Shown here: in pieces, positions 34,005 to 44,689 of the stretch
Layout of the letters: each line of letters begins with the position of its first letter
Position numbering within the stretch: position 1 is the stretch's first letter
NCBI GenBank assembly: GCA_029990175.1
Contig: JARKIP010000011.1
Coordinates: 27,440,001-27,504,000 of the forward strand
Source: Petunia secreta
Taxonomy: Eukaryota; Streptophyta; Magnoliopsida; Solanales; Solanaceae
Direction: 5' to 3'
Length of the DNA stretch: 64,000 nucleotides
The notes under the pieces: model-generated
Database searches by the model: none
What the model was told of the DNA's origin: nothing
Seen by the model: the letters and a program-made list of their open reading frames with translations, nothing else
Position numbers and translations under genes: made by a program

Positions 34005-35749
34005 GCTATTCTCTTTTTAAACAAAAGAAACAAGCTTCTAAACACTGAAAATTCAGAAACACATACTGGTATACTTTATAAAATTTACATAGCTTTTGGC
34101 ATTCAATTCTTCTTGTTTACTTGCTTTCCTGGCAAGATCACTACTGCTTGTGTTTGAATACTGGCCCTGCTTTCTCTTGCTGTTGTCTGCATTCATATTA
34201 GCTTTACAATACTCAAAGGTATTCCTTCACTCACTATCATCTATTATATCTATGTGTTTGCCTTACATATGCTTATCTTGTTCCGACTTCACTTTAACTA
34301 TTTGTTATGCCTGTGTTCTGCTTGATTCTGGGTATTCTGATAGGCCTAAGTAATCCCTGCACCTTTAAAATCATGCCTATGTTCACTAAGGAGATGTAAT
34401 TTAAATAGTAAGGTTGCTACTCACTCTCTGATCAACTGTGACGTCTGTGCGTATGTGTGTCCTCAACTTGACCCTGCATCCTTTCTGTTCTACTTAATCC
34501 TTGGTATGTGTTGTTCTGGAAGTCCTGCACATTTGTTAAAAGGTGCCCTGACTGCACCTGTTCAAAAGAGTTCCTGGCAAATCTCCTTTTGATTCATGCT
34601 TTTCCCTTTCCTATTCCCCTGCTAACTCTGTTTATTTGCAGCCTGTGCTTAAAGAATCCTAAAGGTTCAGCAAAGTCAGTAATTAAGTTCTCTAAACTGG
34701 TTCTTCTAGAATCAAGAATCCTTGGTTATTGATAGAGTACTACTGCCTTTGAAACAAGTGACTTCTCTTGATCAGTACCCCCTCCCTTATGCTTTCCCTT
34801 AGGAACTGTCCCCAAAGCTTGTATATTTGCTAGGTGCCCTGTCTGTATCTTCTTAAAATAGGGGTACAACAATGGTGTTGTACAAAATTAGCTATCCAGG
34901 AGCCACTCTCTTGCCCCTTCTCCCCTATGTGCAATGCATCATGCCTAGATTTAGGAGAAAGTGATTCTGGATTGACCTCTTTTCATGAAAACTAGCTGTT
35001 TTGACAATATGTTTGAAATCTTATCTTCATTGAAAGTTTTTCCACACTTAAAGAGCATTAGGAGCATGTTTAGTTTGCATCACAACTTGAAATCTTAAAA
35101 CAGGGCCGTTTTGTGCTTTTTACGCTTAGTGTAGACTGTTTATGAAAACTGCAGTCGCCCCTCTTTTTGCATAAATGATCTGGGCCCAAAAGTATTTTTT
35201 TTAAAAATGCCGTTTATGTGCATAAACTGCTTTTGATCACTTAAAATGCTCTTATATTGTATAGGGATGTATAAAGCTTAGGGGCCGTTTATACATCTTA
35301 AACATATTTTCTTAAAGTTATAACTATGATTTGGACCATATATTTGCATGTCTAATACCTATACGTATACTAATACGTGCGACAACCCCCTTATCTGCAT
35401 TTATGTGCTTTTGTGAATCCATTTTAAAAAACAACCTCTCTTCCTATATATATTTCCAAAATCCGACCCCAACACAACAAAGGCCATTAAGGTTAGTGCT
35501 CGACAATTAATGACGAGTCACACCGACCCTAAATGGCCAATATTTTGTTTTAAAACAAAACCCCCTTTTGGTTTCTTACTAAATCTGAATTTATTTGCAA
35601 AATGGACTATTTGTGCAAAACCTTCTCGTGTGTAGTTTGCATATATGAATTAGAATTGAATACTCATTTATATGTTAACACTTATCAATGATTAGGCGTT
35701 TGATAAGGCCGTAAACTACGATTAGGCTTAAAATATAGGTCGTACTGTT

Positions 35750-35753
<4 letters not shown>

Positions 35754-35811
<58 letters not shown>

Positions 35812-35817
35812 AAATGG

Positions 35818-35877
<60 letters not shown>

Positions 35878-35893
35878 TGTGTGTGTGTGTGTG
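35754..35893. repeat. Compound AT/GT microsatellite in the 5' LTR, duplicated with its flank
   Basis: (AT)n(GT)n-TTGAAATGGCAT-(GT)n-AT-(GT)n-TTGAAATGGCATG. The flank TTTGAAATGGCAT occurs after each GT run. The 3' LTR has a single (TA)n(GT)n-GAAATGGCATG block at 52617-52712. Confidence 0.95.
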
Positions 35894-36249
35894 TTTGAAA
35901 TGGCATGAATGTGTTAGATCCTTAATGTCAAATTAATTCCCAAGTTAGTATTTATGATAATATACACTGTTTATATCCCAAAATTAAGACTCGGACGGTA
36001 ATCACTTTTTGTGGGACTCGGAGAAGTACCTAACACCTTCCTCCCCGAGTTATTTGGACTTCTTACCCATATAGAATCTCTGAAACGGACTAGTTGACCT
36101 TTTTGAACTTGACTCTACACATTAGGTGACCTAATACGCCTTAGAAATTATATTAGGTGGCGACTCCAATATCTAAACTCAAACGAGTTCACCCAGTCGA
36201 ATCCGAAACCCGACTCACCTCGAGTTGAGTCCAAAATCGGGTATGACAG

Positions 36250-36268
36250 AATGGCGACTCCGCTGGGG
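36250..36268 (+). promoter_or_regulatory. Primer binding site of the Tat element
   Basis: AATGGCGACTCCGCTGGGG two bases after the LTR end. The TGGCGACTCCGCTGGGG core is the type reported for Ogre/Tat (Arg tRNA), from memory. Confidence 0.8.
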
Positions 36269-36867
36269 ATATTCAAAGTCCTAACCACAACGAGTCTTTA
36301 TTTTGGAATTTATTTAATTATTATCTTATTATTCATTATTATTATTGTTGTACTAACTTGGTTTCCTTTTTTATTTTTCTTTCTTTTACTTTATTTATTT
36401 ATTGTGTTCTTTATGTGACATTTTGCATACTTCACTCATACTCTCCCACTCCTTGGAAACGACACTTCACACACACAGCGATTACGTGGATCCCACGATC
36501 GCTTCACCACCAAAACACCTTTTAAGAGGGACATGTTGGAATATAGTTGGTCCGTGGTACAACCAACAATTTTAAATGATCCCACTCCTTGGCCGTCCGC
36601 CTTGAGGAACCGTGTCTGGAATTACACCACTTTCTATTGTAATGAGCATGCATCATGCCGTAGGAGGGGCTCCCCGTGAGCCGACTAGTTTTCAACTTGT
36701 CCAAACTACCTAAACGGATTTTCCGACCCCAAAGGTACCTTTGGACATGATTATGTGCATTTGAGAGAAAAGGAAAAAAAAGTGAGATAAGAATGAAAGC
36801 GCATTTTGATTTGTTCAATTATTCTCAAAGGGGACGGGGTTTCAAATTTTATTTCTTCTTTATTTTT
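36269..36867. other. 5' leader of the Tat element
   Basis: About 600 non-coding bases between the PBS and ORF1a, ending in a pyrimidine-rich stretch and TTTTTAG at 36863-36869, which looks like a splice acceptor. Packaging signals would be expected here; none could be pinned down. Confidence 0.45.
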
Positions 36868-36869
36868 AG

Positions 36870-38415
36870 GTCAAAGTGAGTCAAAAAAAAGTTCATCGTT
36901 TTGGAATGACTATGGGCTCACCTCCTTTGTTAACTAGTTTGTGGAGCAACTTGTCACTAGGAGAGAAAACCGAAGTACGTCAACACTTGGGTCATATGGT
37001 TTCACTATTAGAAATGGAACCATGTAGGAAGATGATTGAAGCATCAGTGTCGTTTTGGGATGAAGAACTGAACGTGTTTAGGTTTGGAGATATCGAACTA
37101 ACACCTTTGTTGGAAGAAATAAGGGGGTTTGTGTCATACTCGGGGTTAGACAAACATCATTGGCAAGGGGGTCGCATACTAGCACCTAGCGTCCCCACAA
37201 CTGACGAGTTCCGTAAGAAGTTAGGGATGGTAGCAAGTGTGGACGTGGGATTTTTACAACAAAAGAAGATCCCCTTTTCCTATTTTTACACTCGGTTTAG
37301 GCATTTAAGGGCGTATGATAGTCATAAGAAGGAGTTCGAGTCCTATGGTGATTGAATGAGGGCTAGACTACTTGCATTTGCCGTTTGTTTCTTAGGAGTG
37401 ATGGTTTTCCCCGAGAGTTCAAATCACGACATATGCTCAAGACTTGTCATGGTTGCCGATGCAGTGTTCAATGGAATTGACGGTTATCATTATACCATAG
37501 TTCCGATGATAGTAGCGGACATTTATCGAGCTTTGGGTTGTTGCAAGAGAGGAGCAAAATACTTCTAAGGGTGTAATCTTCTACTACAAGCATGGTTCAA
37601 AAAACATTTAAGAAAAGCAAGAGGTGTGCAAGCCTTGTCCAAACCAGCTGGTTACAACTACTTGATTGGGGAACGGTATGAGGTTTCAAAACTCAAGCAG
37701 CCAAGCAGCACAGAGAAATGGGTAAAATTGTTCGAAAGCATAACGGAGGACTCATTCAATGGATGTTCACTTGGTTTCCTTCATCAGATTTCATCATTAG
37801 TTCTGAGAAGGCATCATTTGTGATACTTATGGGGTTAAGAGGTCTCCAACCTTGCCAACCGTTAAGAGTAATGAGGCAAGCAGGGAGGCAGCAAATCATA
37901 CCATTGATACCAGACACGAAAGATTATCAGTTTGACTACACTGGAGATGTTGTTCCAAGGGTCAAAAGCATTAGGAAAGCATGGGTAGGAAGACAAGTCA
38001 TGGAAGAAGCATCGCTAGCACCTGATAGATACAACACTGGATGCGAACCAAACTACAAAAGCTGGTTTCACTCTAGTATAAAAGGAAATGTGGTGGTTGG
38101 GCCAAGTCGTGGAAATAACATAAAGATTGTGAGCTAGAGGCTCAAATTCGATACTGAGAGTTCATGTTGAAAGCTGTCAAGATGGATAAGGAAAACAAAG
38201 AAGAGATTGAAGTATGGAAGAAGCGCACATTAGAACTAGAGGAAAAGATAGAGGCATTGGAAACAAAACTTGAGCAATGGAATTCAGACTGTGCAGAGGT
38301 AGACATCTTACACTTGGTAGCAGCCAAAGGATACTTAACCAAAGCTATGGAAGAAGTCAAAGAGATTATACGAGAAGCAAAGAGGGCCAAGAGGGAAAGG
38401 GAGTGTGCTGCCTAG
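36870..38415 (+). pseudogene. ORF1a, first copy of the Ogre-type ORF1 (DUF7745/plant-mobile-domain-like)
   Basis: The frame starts right after the acceptor-like TTTTTAG. No upstream ATG was found in this frame, and the open piece begins at a GTG. Landmarks: SLWSNLSLGEKTEVRQHLG (about 36935-36990); SFWDEELNVFRF...ELTPLLEEIRGF (about 37050-37130); FLGVMVFPES (37390-37420); VPMIVADIYRALGCCKRGA, then a TAA; GCNLLLQAW after it; FDYTGDVVPR; and a charged coiled coil (38164-38415). In-frame stops lie at 37353 and 37566, with shifts near 37720 and 38140. Function unknown in the family. It is homologous to ORF1b (38762-40396). Confidence 0.75.
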
Positions 38416-38761
38416 TCAAAGTTTCATTTTCATTTTTCTGTCTTGTACTTTACTTTTTCAAAAGTAATCATGTACTGATTTTCAAAATTTTGGGGAATTA
38501 ATGAGAATAAATGGCGACAAAATATGTATTCATTTTTTTTGCATAACGACAAACCTAGGAAGGCTATACGTCCTTGGCACGTAATAGTCCATTAGTAAAC
38601 CTACGCCAAATGTCAAGAGGATTTTTAACCTGAAAAGTGACGAATTGTATCTCTCCATTGATTCGAAGAAACGTTTGCATGAAACACTGATTGTCTGTTT
38701 GAAAATGATCAAAACTATAAGGATGTTTTGGTCTTTACCTTTTCTTATTTTTTTTCAGACT
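38416..38761. other. Spacer between the ORF1 copies
   Basis: About 345 non-coding bases (AT-rich, with TTTTCATTTTTCTGTCTTG after the first coiled coil), ending TTACCTTTTCTTATTTTTTTTCAG at 38735-38758, a strong acceptor-like sequence just before the second ORF1. Confidence 0.55.
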
Positions 38762-40396
38762 ATGGCTGCAAAGGGTACTCTCTAATTTGAGATCATTTCC
38801 CGACCGTCCCACTTGATCAGACTTTGGTGGGAGGATTTGGCCGCTGTCAGCTAAGCTCATGTTCAAAAGATGTTGGGGAAATGATAGCTCTCAAAAACTA
38901 CACTTCCATGACTGGTTTGGTTGAAGCTGCTACGCATTTCTGGGACTACAAAAGGGTTGTGTGTCATTTCAATGGTTTCGAGCTGACGCCAATGTTAGAA
39001 GAATTTGGAGGGCTAACAGGGTTAGAGCTTGGACCCGAGACTATGATTTATCCCCGAGAAATGGAACCTAAGGATTTCATTGATTTGCTAAGAGCCCCTT
39101 ATGATCCATATGTCGAGGGAGTGATCGATGGAAAAGTCGCGTTGGAATACTTGCATTCTAGGTTTGGGGATCTGACACTTAGACACGAATGGAATGGGGT
39201 GTGGGAAGTTCAAGATTGGGAGTTGACCGAATCCAATGCTTTCATCATTTCTTTTTTGGGAAGCATGATTTTTCCCGAGAAGGGAGGAAAGATCGACATA
39301 AGGTTGGGAAGAGTAGTAGAGGGTTTGCGCAGAGGTGCTTTCAAATGTCAAGTAAGTTTGGTTCCAATGATTTTGGGGGAAGTTTATAGGGCCTTAACCA
39401 AATGTAGGAGAGGAGGAGACTTTTTCGGGAGGTGTAACTTGTTGCTGCAAATATGGTTGATAGAACACTTGCATAGCGTCCCTGTCAGCCCTATAGCACC
39501 AAAACCATCTTGGAACGGAGGGATCCGTTCACATAACACCCGTATGGCTGGAACAGTGGCATGGGAATACCCCGCAAACATGGAAGGTTGGTACACCAAG
39601 CTCGAAGAATTGCAAGAGGTACAATGGGATTGAAAATTGTGCTGGTTTCGTTGTCTCCATACAAGGTCAAGACATCACCTTCTTGACATTGATTGGATTT
39701 CGAGGAACTCATCACTATGTTCCTCTAAGGATCCTTCGACAAGTGGGAATTACACAGCAAACCCCGCAGTTGACCGAGGGAAGAAGTTTCAACGTTGACA
39801 TAAAAGACATTGAATATCCGATGGTTCTCACCATATTGACTATGTGGGAGAAAAGGCTTACTATGCAGTTTTTCCGTGGTCGTGACAGTAGGGTGAACCC
39901 CACAGCTACCCTGGCTTACCCTCAATGCCTCAGGGAAGATAAGGCGAAGTATCGATCTAAGACTACACTGAAAAGAAAAGCCAAAGCTCCAAATGCTGCT
40001 GAAAAATACAAGAAGTTGAAACACGAGTTTGACCAAATAAAGAAGGAGTTAAGGGTGGCACAAGAGAGGGAGATGAGGAGACAATACAAATATAAGATCA
40101 AAGGGGACGAACTCAAGTATTGGACAGGCAAGGTCATGACTGCAAGGCAAGCATCTGGGAATTTATAAGATTTGCTCAAAGGATGGGGAGAGTATTTTAA
40201 GTCAGTACCATTGGAAGAGAAGGAAGCAAGAGGATTAGAAATCTGCGAGTTCTTCGTAAAAGCTCTGGGTGACATGAAGGCTGGGAAAGACCTGCTGGAA
40301 ACATTTGCTGATCCTCCGCTCATTAGTTTGGCTCACAAACCCAAGGAGGAAGCCAAAGAGGAGAAGGAAAAGGAAGACGCTAGAGCTGATATTTGA
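38762..40396 (+). pseudogene. ORF1b, second, diverged copy of ORF1
   Basis: The ATG at 38762 lies four bases past the acceptor-like CAG. The first frame (LIRLWWEDLAAV...AHVQKMLG) aligns with LTSLWSNLSL...VRQHLG of ORF1a. A shift near 38880 leads into a 250-codon open stretch: HFNGFELTPMLEEFGGLTGL; FLGSMIFPEK; VPMILGEVYRALTKCRRGG; FGRCNLLLQIW. After another shift (about 39640-39680) come LRILRQVG and a Lys/Glu-rich coiled coil (39960-40168). A stop at 40166-40168 is followed by the acidic tail to 40396. It keeps the same motif order as ORF1a but is better preserved. Confidence 0.75.
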
Positions 40397-40713
40397 ACTT
40401 GAAGTCTCTTTTCTTGGCACCTAGTCTAGTCGTATCGAGTCAAGTCATCTTGTCCTTTCTTTATTGTCACTTTCATCTTAATCGAGTCATTAGTGGTTGT
40501 AATAAAGCCAACCAAATTAAATAAAATTTTGTTATTTTTGGGTTTTTAGACTGGTAACGATCATGTTTATTCAAGCAAAATGATATGTTTGGTGCAAATA
40601 TTACTTCGAATCCGCGATAGGCCCACCTCTGGCACAAAAGAGGTCCCATGCATGATAGGACGTGATTTTATTTAAACTAATGTATACTCACATTTTCTCT
40701 TCTTGTTTTTGAT
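40397..40713. other. Spacer between ORF1b and gag
   Basis: Non-coding, ending CATTTTCTCTTCTTGTTTTTGATGTGTCAG at 40691-40720, a third pyrimidine-tract-plus-AG acceptor-like sequence, here at the start of gag. Confidence 0.5.
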
Positions 40714-43700
40714 GTGTCAGTTCCCAAGTCCCTGATAGTTTGGTTTGTGCATCTGGTCGCGCCGCAATACCGGTTGAGGTCCAAAGGATTGATCCCAACA
40801 CCTCCCCCATTACCTACATGGACAAGGACGAGACAAAATATCATGGTTGAGTTCGACAAAGTTGGAAATAGAACTCCTGAGAAGCAAGGCGTGGTCGCCT
40901 ATGAAAGCTACGCTAGGTTAGAACAGAGGCTGCTTGAGTTGGAGAATAGGATCCCTCTGGCCCGTACTGATGAGATTACTGAACCAAACCCAACTGCTCG
41001 CCCTCACGGCAAAAATCCACTCTACTCTGAAAAAGATATTCCATACCCTACCTACACTGTACCACCAAAAGCACCACAAAACAACTTACCCTCTTTCACT
41101 GTTGAAACCAAAACCATCGCATCACCCACCAAGGACCATGAAATATACGCATGGACTAAGGAAGACCCAGACAACACTAAAGAGCAAGTCTAATGGCTGG
41201 TTGAGAAGTTCAAACAACTCTAAGGCACTAAGGGAACCCGAGGGTTAGCTTATGAGGATCTCTGCTTATATCCTAACTTGAAGCTACCTGAAGGCTACAA
41301 GACACCCAAGTTCAACATGTTCGATGGCAGTGGAGACCTAATGGCTCATTTAAGATCTTACTGTGACAAGCTGATTGGGGTTGGACATGACGAAAAGATT
41401 CGCATGCGGCTGTTCAACCACAGTCTGACTGGATATGCGCTAGTATGATACTCTAAGCAACAAAGAAAGAAGTGGACGAACTGGGAAGTTGGCTGGGGAT
41501 TTGTTGACAGTTTTGGGCATAACACTGACGCTATGCCCGATCGGTTCTACTTAGAGAAGCTGAAGAAGAAGCCCACTGAGACTTTTAGAGAATTCGCAAC
41601 TAGATGGAGGGCTGAAGCCGCCAAAGTCCAACCTCCCATAGAAGATGCTGAGATAGTGGCAACTTTCATCCGCATACAAGAAGATGTCTATTTTGGCAAG
41701 ATGCTGAATCTGCAAGACAAGAAGTTTGGAGAATTAATCAAGATTGATGACATGGTCGAAGATGGACTAAAGAATGGAAGGATTGTTAGCATGGCCACAG
41801 TACAAGCCGCTAACAAAGCACTACAAGCTGGCAGCACCACTACCTCAAGAAAGAAGAAGGACGACGTCTCCTTCGTGGCCGCATCACTTGACCACTCCTC
41901 TACTCACAACCATTACTACCAAACACCTCCTCCCTCCTACCCATACGTACCACCCAAATCCGCCTACCCAGTCTATGACATCCAGCCCATGTACCAAAAC
42001 CCACCACCACAAACACCAACATACCCACAAAGTCCCAACTACCAAAATACCAACACCTATTCACCAAGGCCTCACGCCAATAACAACCCAAGACCCAAAA
42101 GGAACTACACTCCACTGGTTGAATCTCGCACTTAGTTGTTTGAGAGACTCAAAGCAGCTGGTCATATACAACCTGTGCCATTCAAAATGCCTGATAGGAT
42201 GATACCCTACTTTGATCAAACCAAAACTTGTGCCTATCACTCTTGGGGACCTGGTCACGATACTGAAAAGTGCTACGCCTTGAGGAACAAGATACAAGGC
42301 TTGATCAACCAAAAGGTGATACATCTGAAGAATCCAAATGTGCACAACAACCCTCTGCCTAATCATGGAGAAAATAGGGTGAACCTGATCGAATTGGATG
42401 AGGAATGAAACTTGGAAGGGACTATTGTTAAGGCGAAAGAAAATACACCAGCGACCGCTTCAGTTGCTCAAGCCGCTACAGCACCAGAGCCCATTGAGGT
42501 AGAAATGGCTCCCAAATTCTATGTCGATGTGGTTCGACCATACAGCGACAAGGCGGTACCCTAGGACTATGAAAGGGAGAAGAAGAACAAGTCTGTAGTT
42601 GAGACTGTGGCCGCGCTAGGGATGACTAGGAGTGGGAGGATTTACATTCGCGAGCATCTTGTTTAAGATTGACGAGGCATCAGCGAGGAGGAGTCCGAAG
42701 GATTGTGGAAGAAGGTGCAAGCAAAGAAGTACTCCGTCGTTGAGAACTTGGGCAAAACTCCAGCACAAATCTCTGTTTTGGCTTTGCTCCTCAAATTGGA
42801 GAGCCACCGAAGTGCTTTGATGAAAGTGTTGGACGAAGCACATGTTCCAGTGGACACTTCAGTTGAGAACCTGGATAGTATGGTTGGACAAGTCATGGAG
42901 GCCAACCGAATTGCTTTTCACGGGGATGAGCTGCCACCTGAAGGGTTGAATTACAACAAAGCTTTGCACGTCACTGTCAAATACAAAGACTGGTTCGTGG
43001 GTAGAGTTTTGATTGATGGAGGTTCTGGCCTAAACATATGCCCGTTCATCACTCTGAAAAGAATGGGAATTGACCAAAGCAAGATAAGGGAGAGCGACAT
43101 GAAGGTGAAGGCGTTTGATAGATCACAAAGAAGCACCATTGGGGAGATTGGCCTGACTATCATGGTTGGTCCTGTGGAGTTCACTGTTGAGTTCCATGTC
43201 ATGGACATCTCTGCTTCCTACAATTTGCTACTGGGGAGGCCCTGGGTCCATATGTCTGGTGCAGTGCCTTCTACATTGCACCAAACCGTGAAGTTCGAAT
43301 GGGATCACAAAGAGGTAGTAGTGTTCGGTGAGGGGAACAATTCCATCTACAATGAGCAAACCATACCAGCAATTGAAGGGAATACTCCTGATGGGCAGAC
43401 GTTTTATACTGCAGAACTTGTAGGAGCAGTACAAGGTACTCGAGGAGGACGCCGCAAGAACTACAATTCAAGTTGGAATCCCACAGGCACGGTCCAAGGA
43501 GGTTACACTGCACACTTTGCTCCCAAGTTGGTCAACACAATGCCTAGGGTTGAAGAAATAAAGAGGAACTTTTACAACACTTATTTGGATAGCCGAGGCA
43601 AAGGCTACGAAGGGAGGAACTTGGTCTGGGAGCCGGTTATGTCTGATTGGGGGTTGCCTTCACGTGAGTTTCGTGAGACCCTACTAGCTAAGACCGAGAA

Positions 43701-44100
43701 GCGGCCAATGTACTCACCTAATGCTCGTCCCAATTGGAAACGCATCTCTGAAGAAACAAAGGCAAAGCAAGTGTGGATACCCAAAGCACCTGAACCCATG
43801 TAGGTGGTGATCGAGGAGCCGTATGTACTCACACAGCCTGTAAAATGGCATGGGGACTGGGTTATAGGCATCATGATCAAGCAAGGCTATGAACCGGACA
43901 AAGTTTTGGGCAAGAACTTGGATGATATGGTCAAGCCAATCAGAATTGTGATGAGGCCCGACAATGAGAAGGCTGGCATCGGGTACATTGTGACCTATGA
44001 AAAGAGCATGGAAGAAGCGTCATTGGATTTTAAATTCTATAAGAAAAGCACCAAGACTCTCTTGCATATCTTTGTCTCGTCTGGATACTTAGATGGCTGA
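40714..44100 (+). pseudogene. gag-protease reading frame, broken by in-frame stops only
   Basis: From 40714 to 44100 the reading stays in one frame, but stops lie at about 41191, 41221, 41446, 42133, 42406, 42562, 42664, 42670 and 43801. Gag core: FDGSGDLMAHLRSYCDKL (about 41320) and LKKKPTETFREFATRWR (41560-41610). An atypical zinc finger is CAYHSWGPGHDTEKC (42229-42273). Protease: RVLIDGGSGLNICP (about 43003-43044) with the DGGSG active site, then the flap/substrate strand YNLLLGRPWVHMSGA (43220-43264). Absence of frameshifts with many nonsense changes suggests decay by base substitution. Confidence 0.88.
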
Positions 44101-44689
44101 AAAGGGGAGGTGTCCGCAACACAAGGAGTGGAGCCGAAGATAGCTGATGCTGAAGAGGATCTGCTGGCAGGAATGCAAATATATGCATAGCTGATGAAGA
44201 CTGTTGTATAATCCTGGAAGAGAATGTTGAACCTCCTGGACTGACAAAGGCTGGATCTGGAGCAGCACTGAACAACTGGATCAGCAACCAGGCCCGAGCT
44301 TACCGTGGACCTTGGTAGAGCTGGGGGACAAAATTTATTTTTATGCTTTCTAAAATAAAACCCGACTCTAAGTCGTGGAGTTTGCATTTTTTCCTTTCCT
44401 ATTGCACATGTTTCCCTACAAACTTTGTTTTACAAGGATTCATAAATAAAATGTCGCATTATTTTTCGTTTAATTCTTTGCTTTAATCTTTTAATTTTGC
44501 AATATTTTACTTTTTAACCCCATTGAGTCTACAATCGCAATGTGTAATGAAACAATGGAGCTTGGAGAAGCTAGAGCTGATTATGATGATTTTGATGAAA
44601 CTACCCAAGAAGAAATTGAGAGATTTGAAAACAAACCTAAGCCAAACCTTGAGGAGACTGAGGTGATAAACTTAGGAAATTAGAAAATT
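44101..44689 (+). other. Protease-RT linker with a candidate intron
   Basis: Ogre-type elements have an intron between protease and RT. Here an AT-rich, stop-laden stretch of 213 bases is bounded by TTG|GTAGAG (donor at 44315) and CATTGAG (acceptor at 44526-44527), with a pyrimidine-rich 3' part. The two sides do not join in the same frame, so either indels followed or the boundaries differ. A coding-like acidic segment (EIERFENKPKPNLEE) follows from 44540. Confidence 0.35.

Larger units (their letters stand above)
32404..36248 (+). repeat. 5' LTR of the Tat element (3845 bp)
   Basis: TGTTGACACCCAATTTTG... to ...ATCGGGTATGACA. It contains (TC)n at 32953-33021, a 15-base C run (33269-33283), a TATA box at 33998-34004, and a duplicated GT microsatellite at 35762-35893. 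It is collinear with the 3' LTR. Open frames inside it (e.g. 34096-34353, 34508-34732) have no known function and I do not call them genes. Confidence 0.94.

Noticed and set aside
34096..34732. Leucine/serine-rich open frames in the Tat 5' LTR (and the matching ones at 50974-51599)
   Set aside because: Present in both LTRs simply because LTRs are copies; the frames differ in length between them and have no domain.
35685..35906. Thr-His repeat open frame
   Set aside because: Minus-strand translation of the GT microsatellite.
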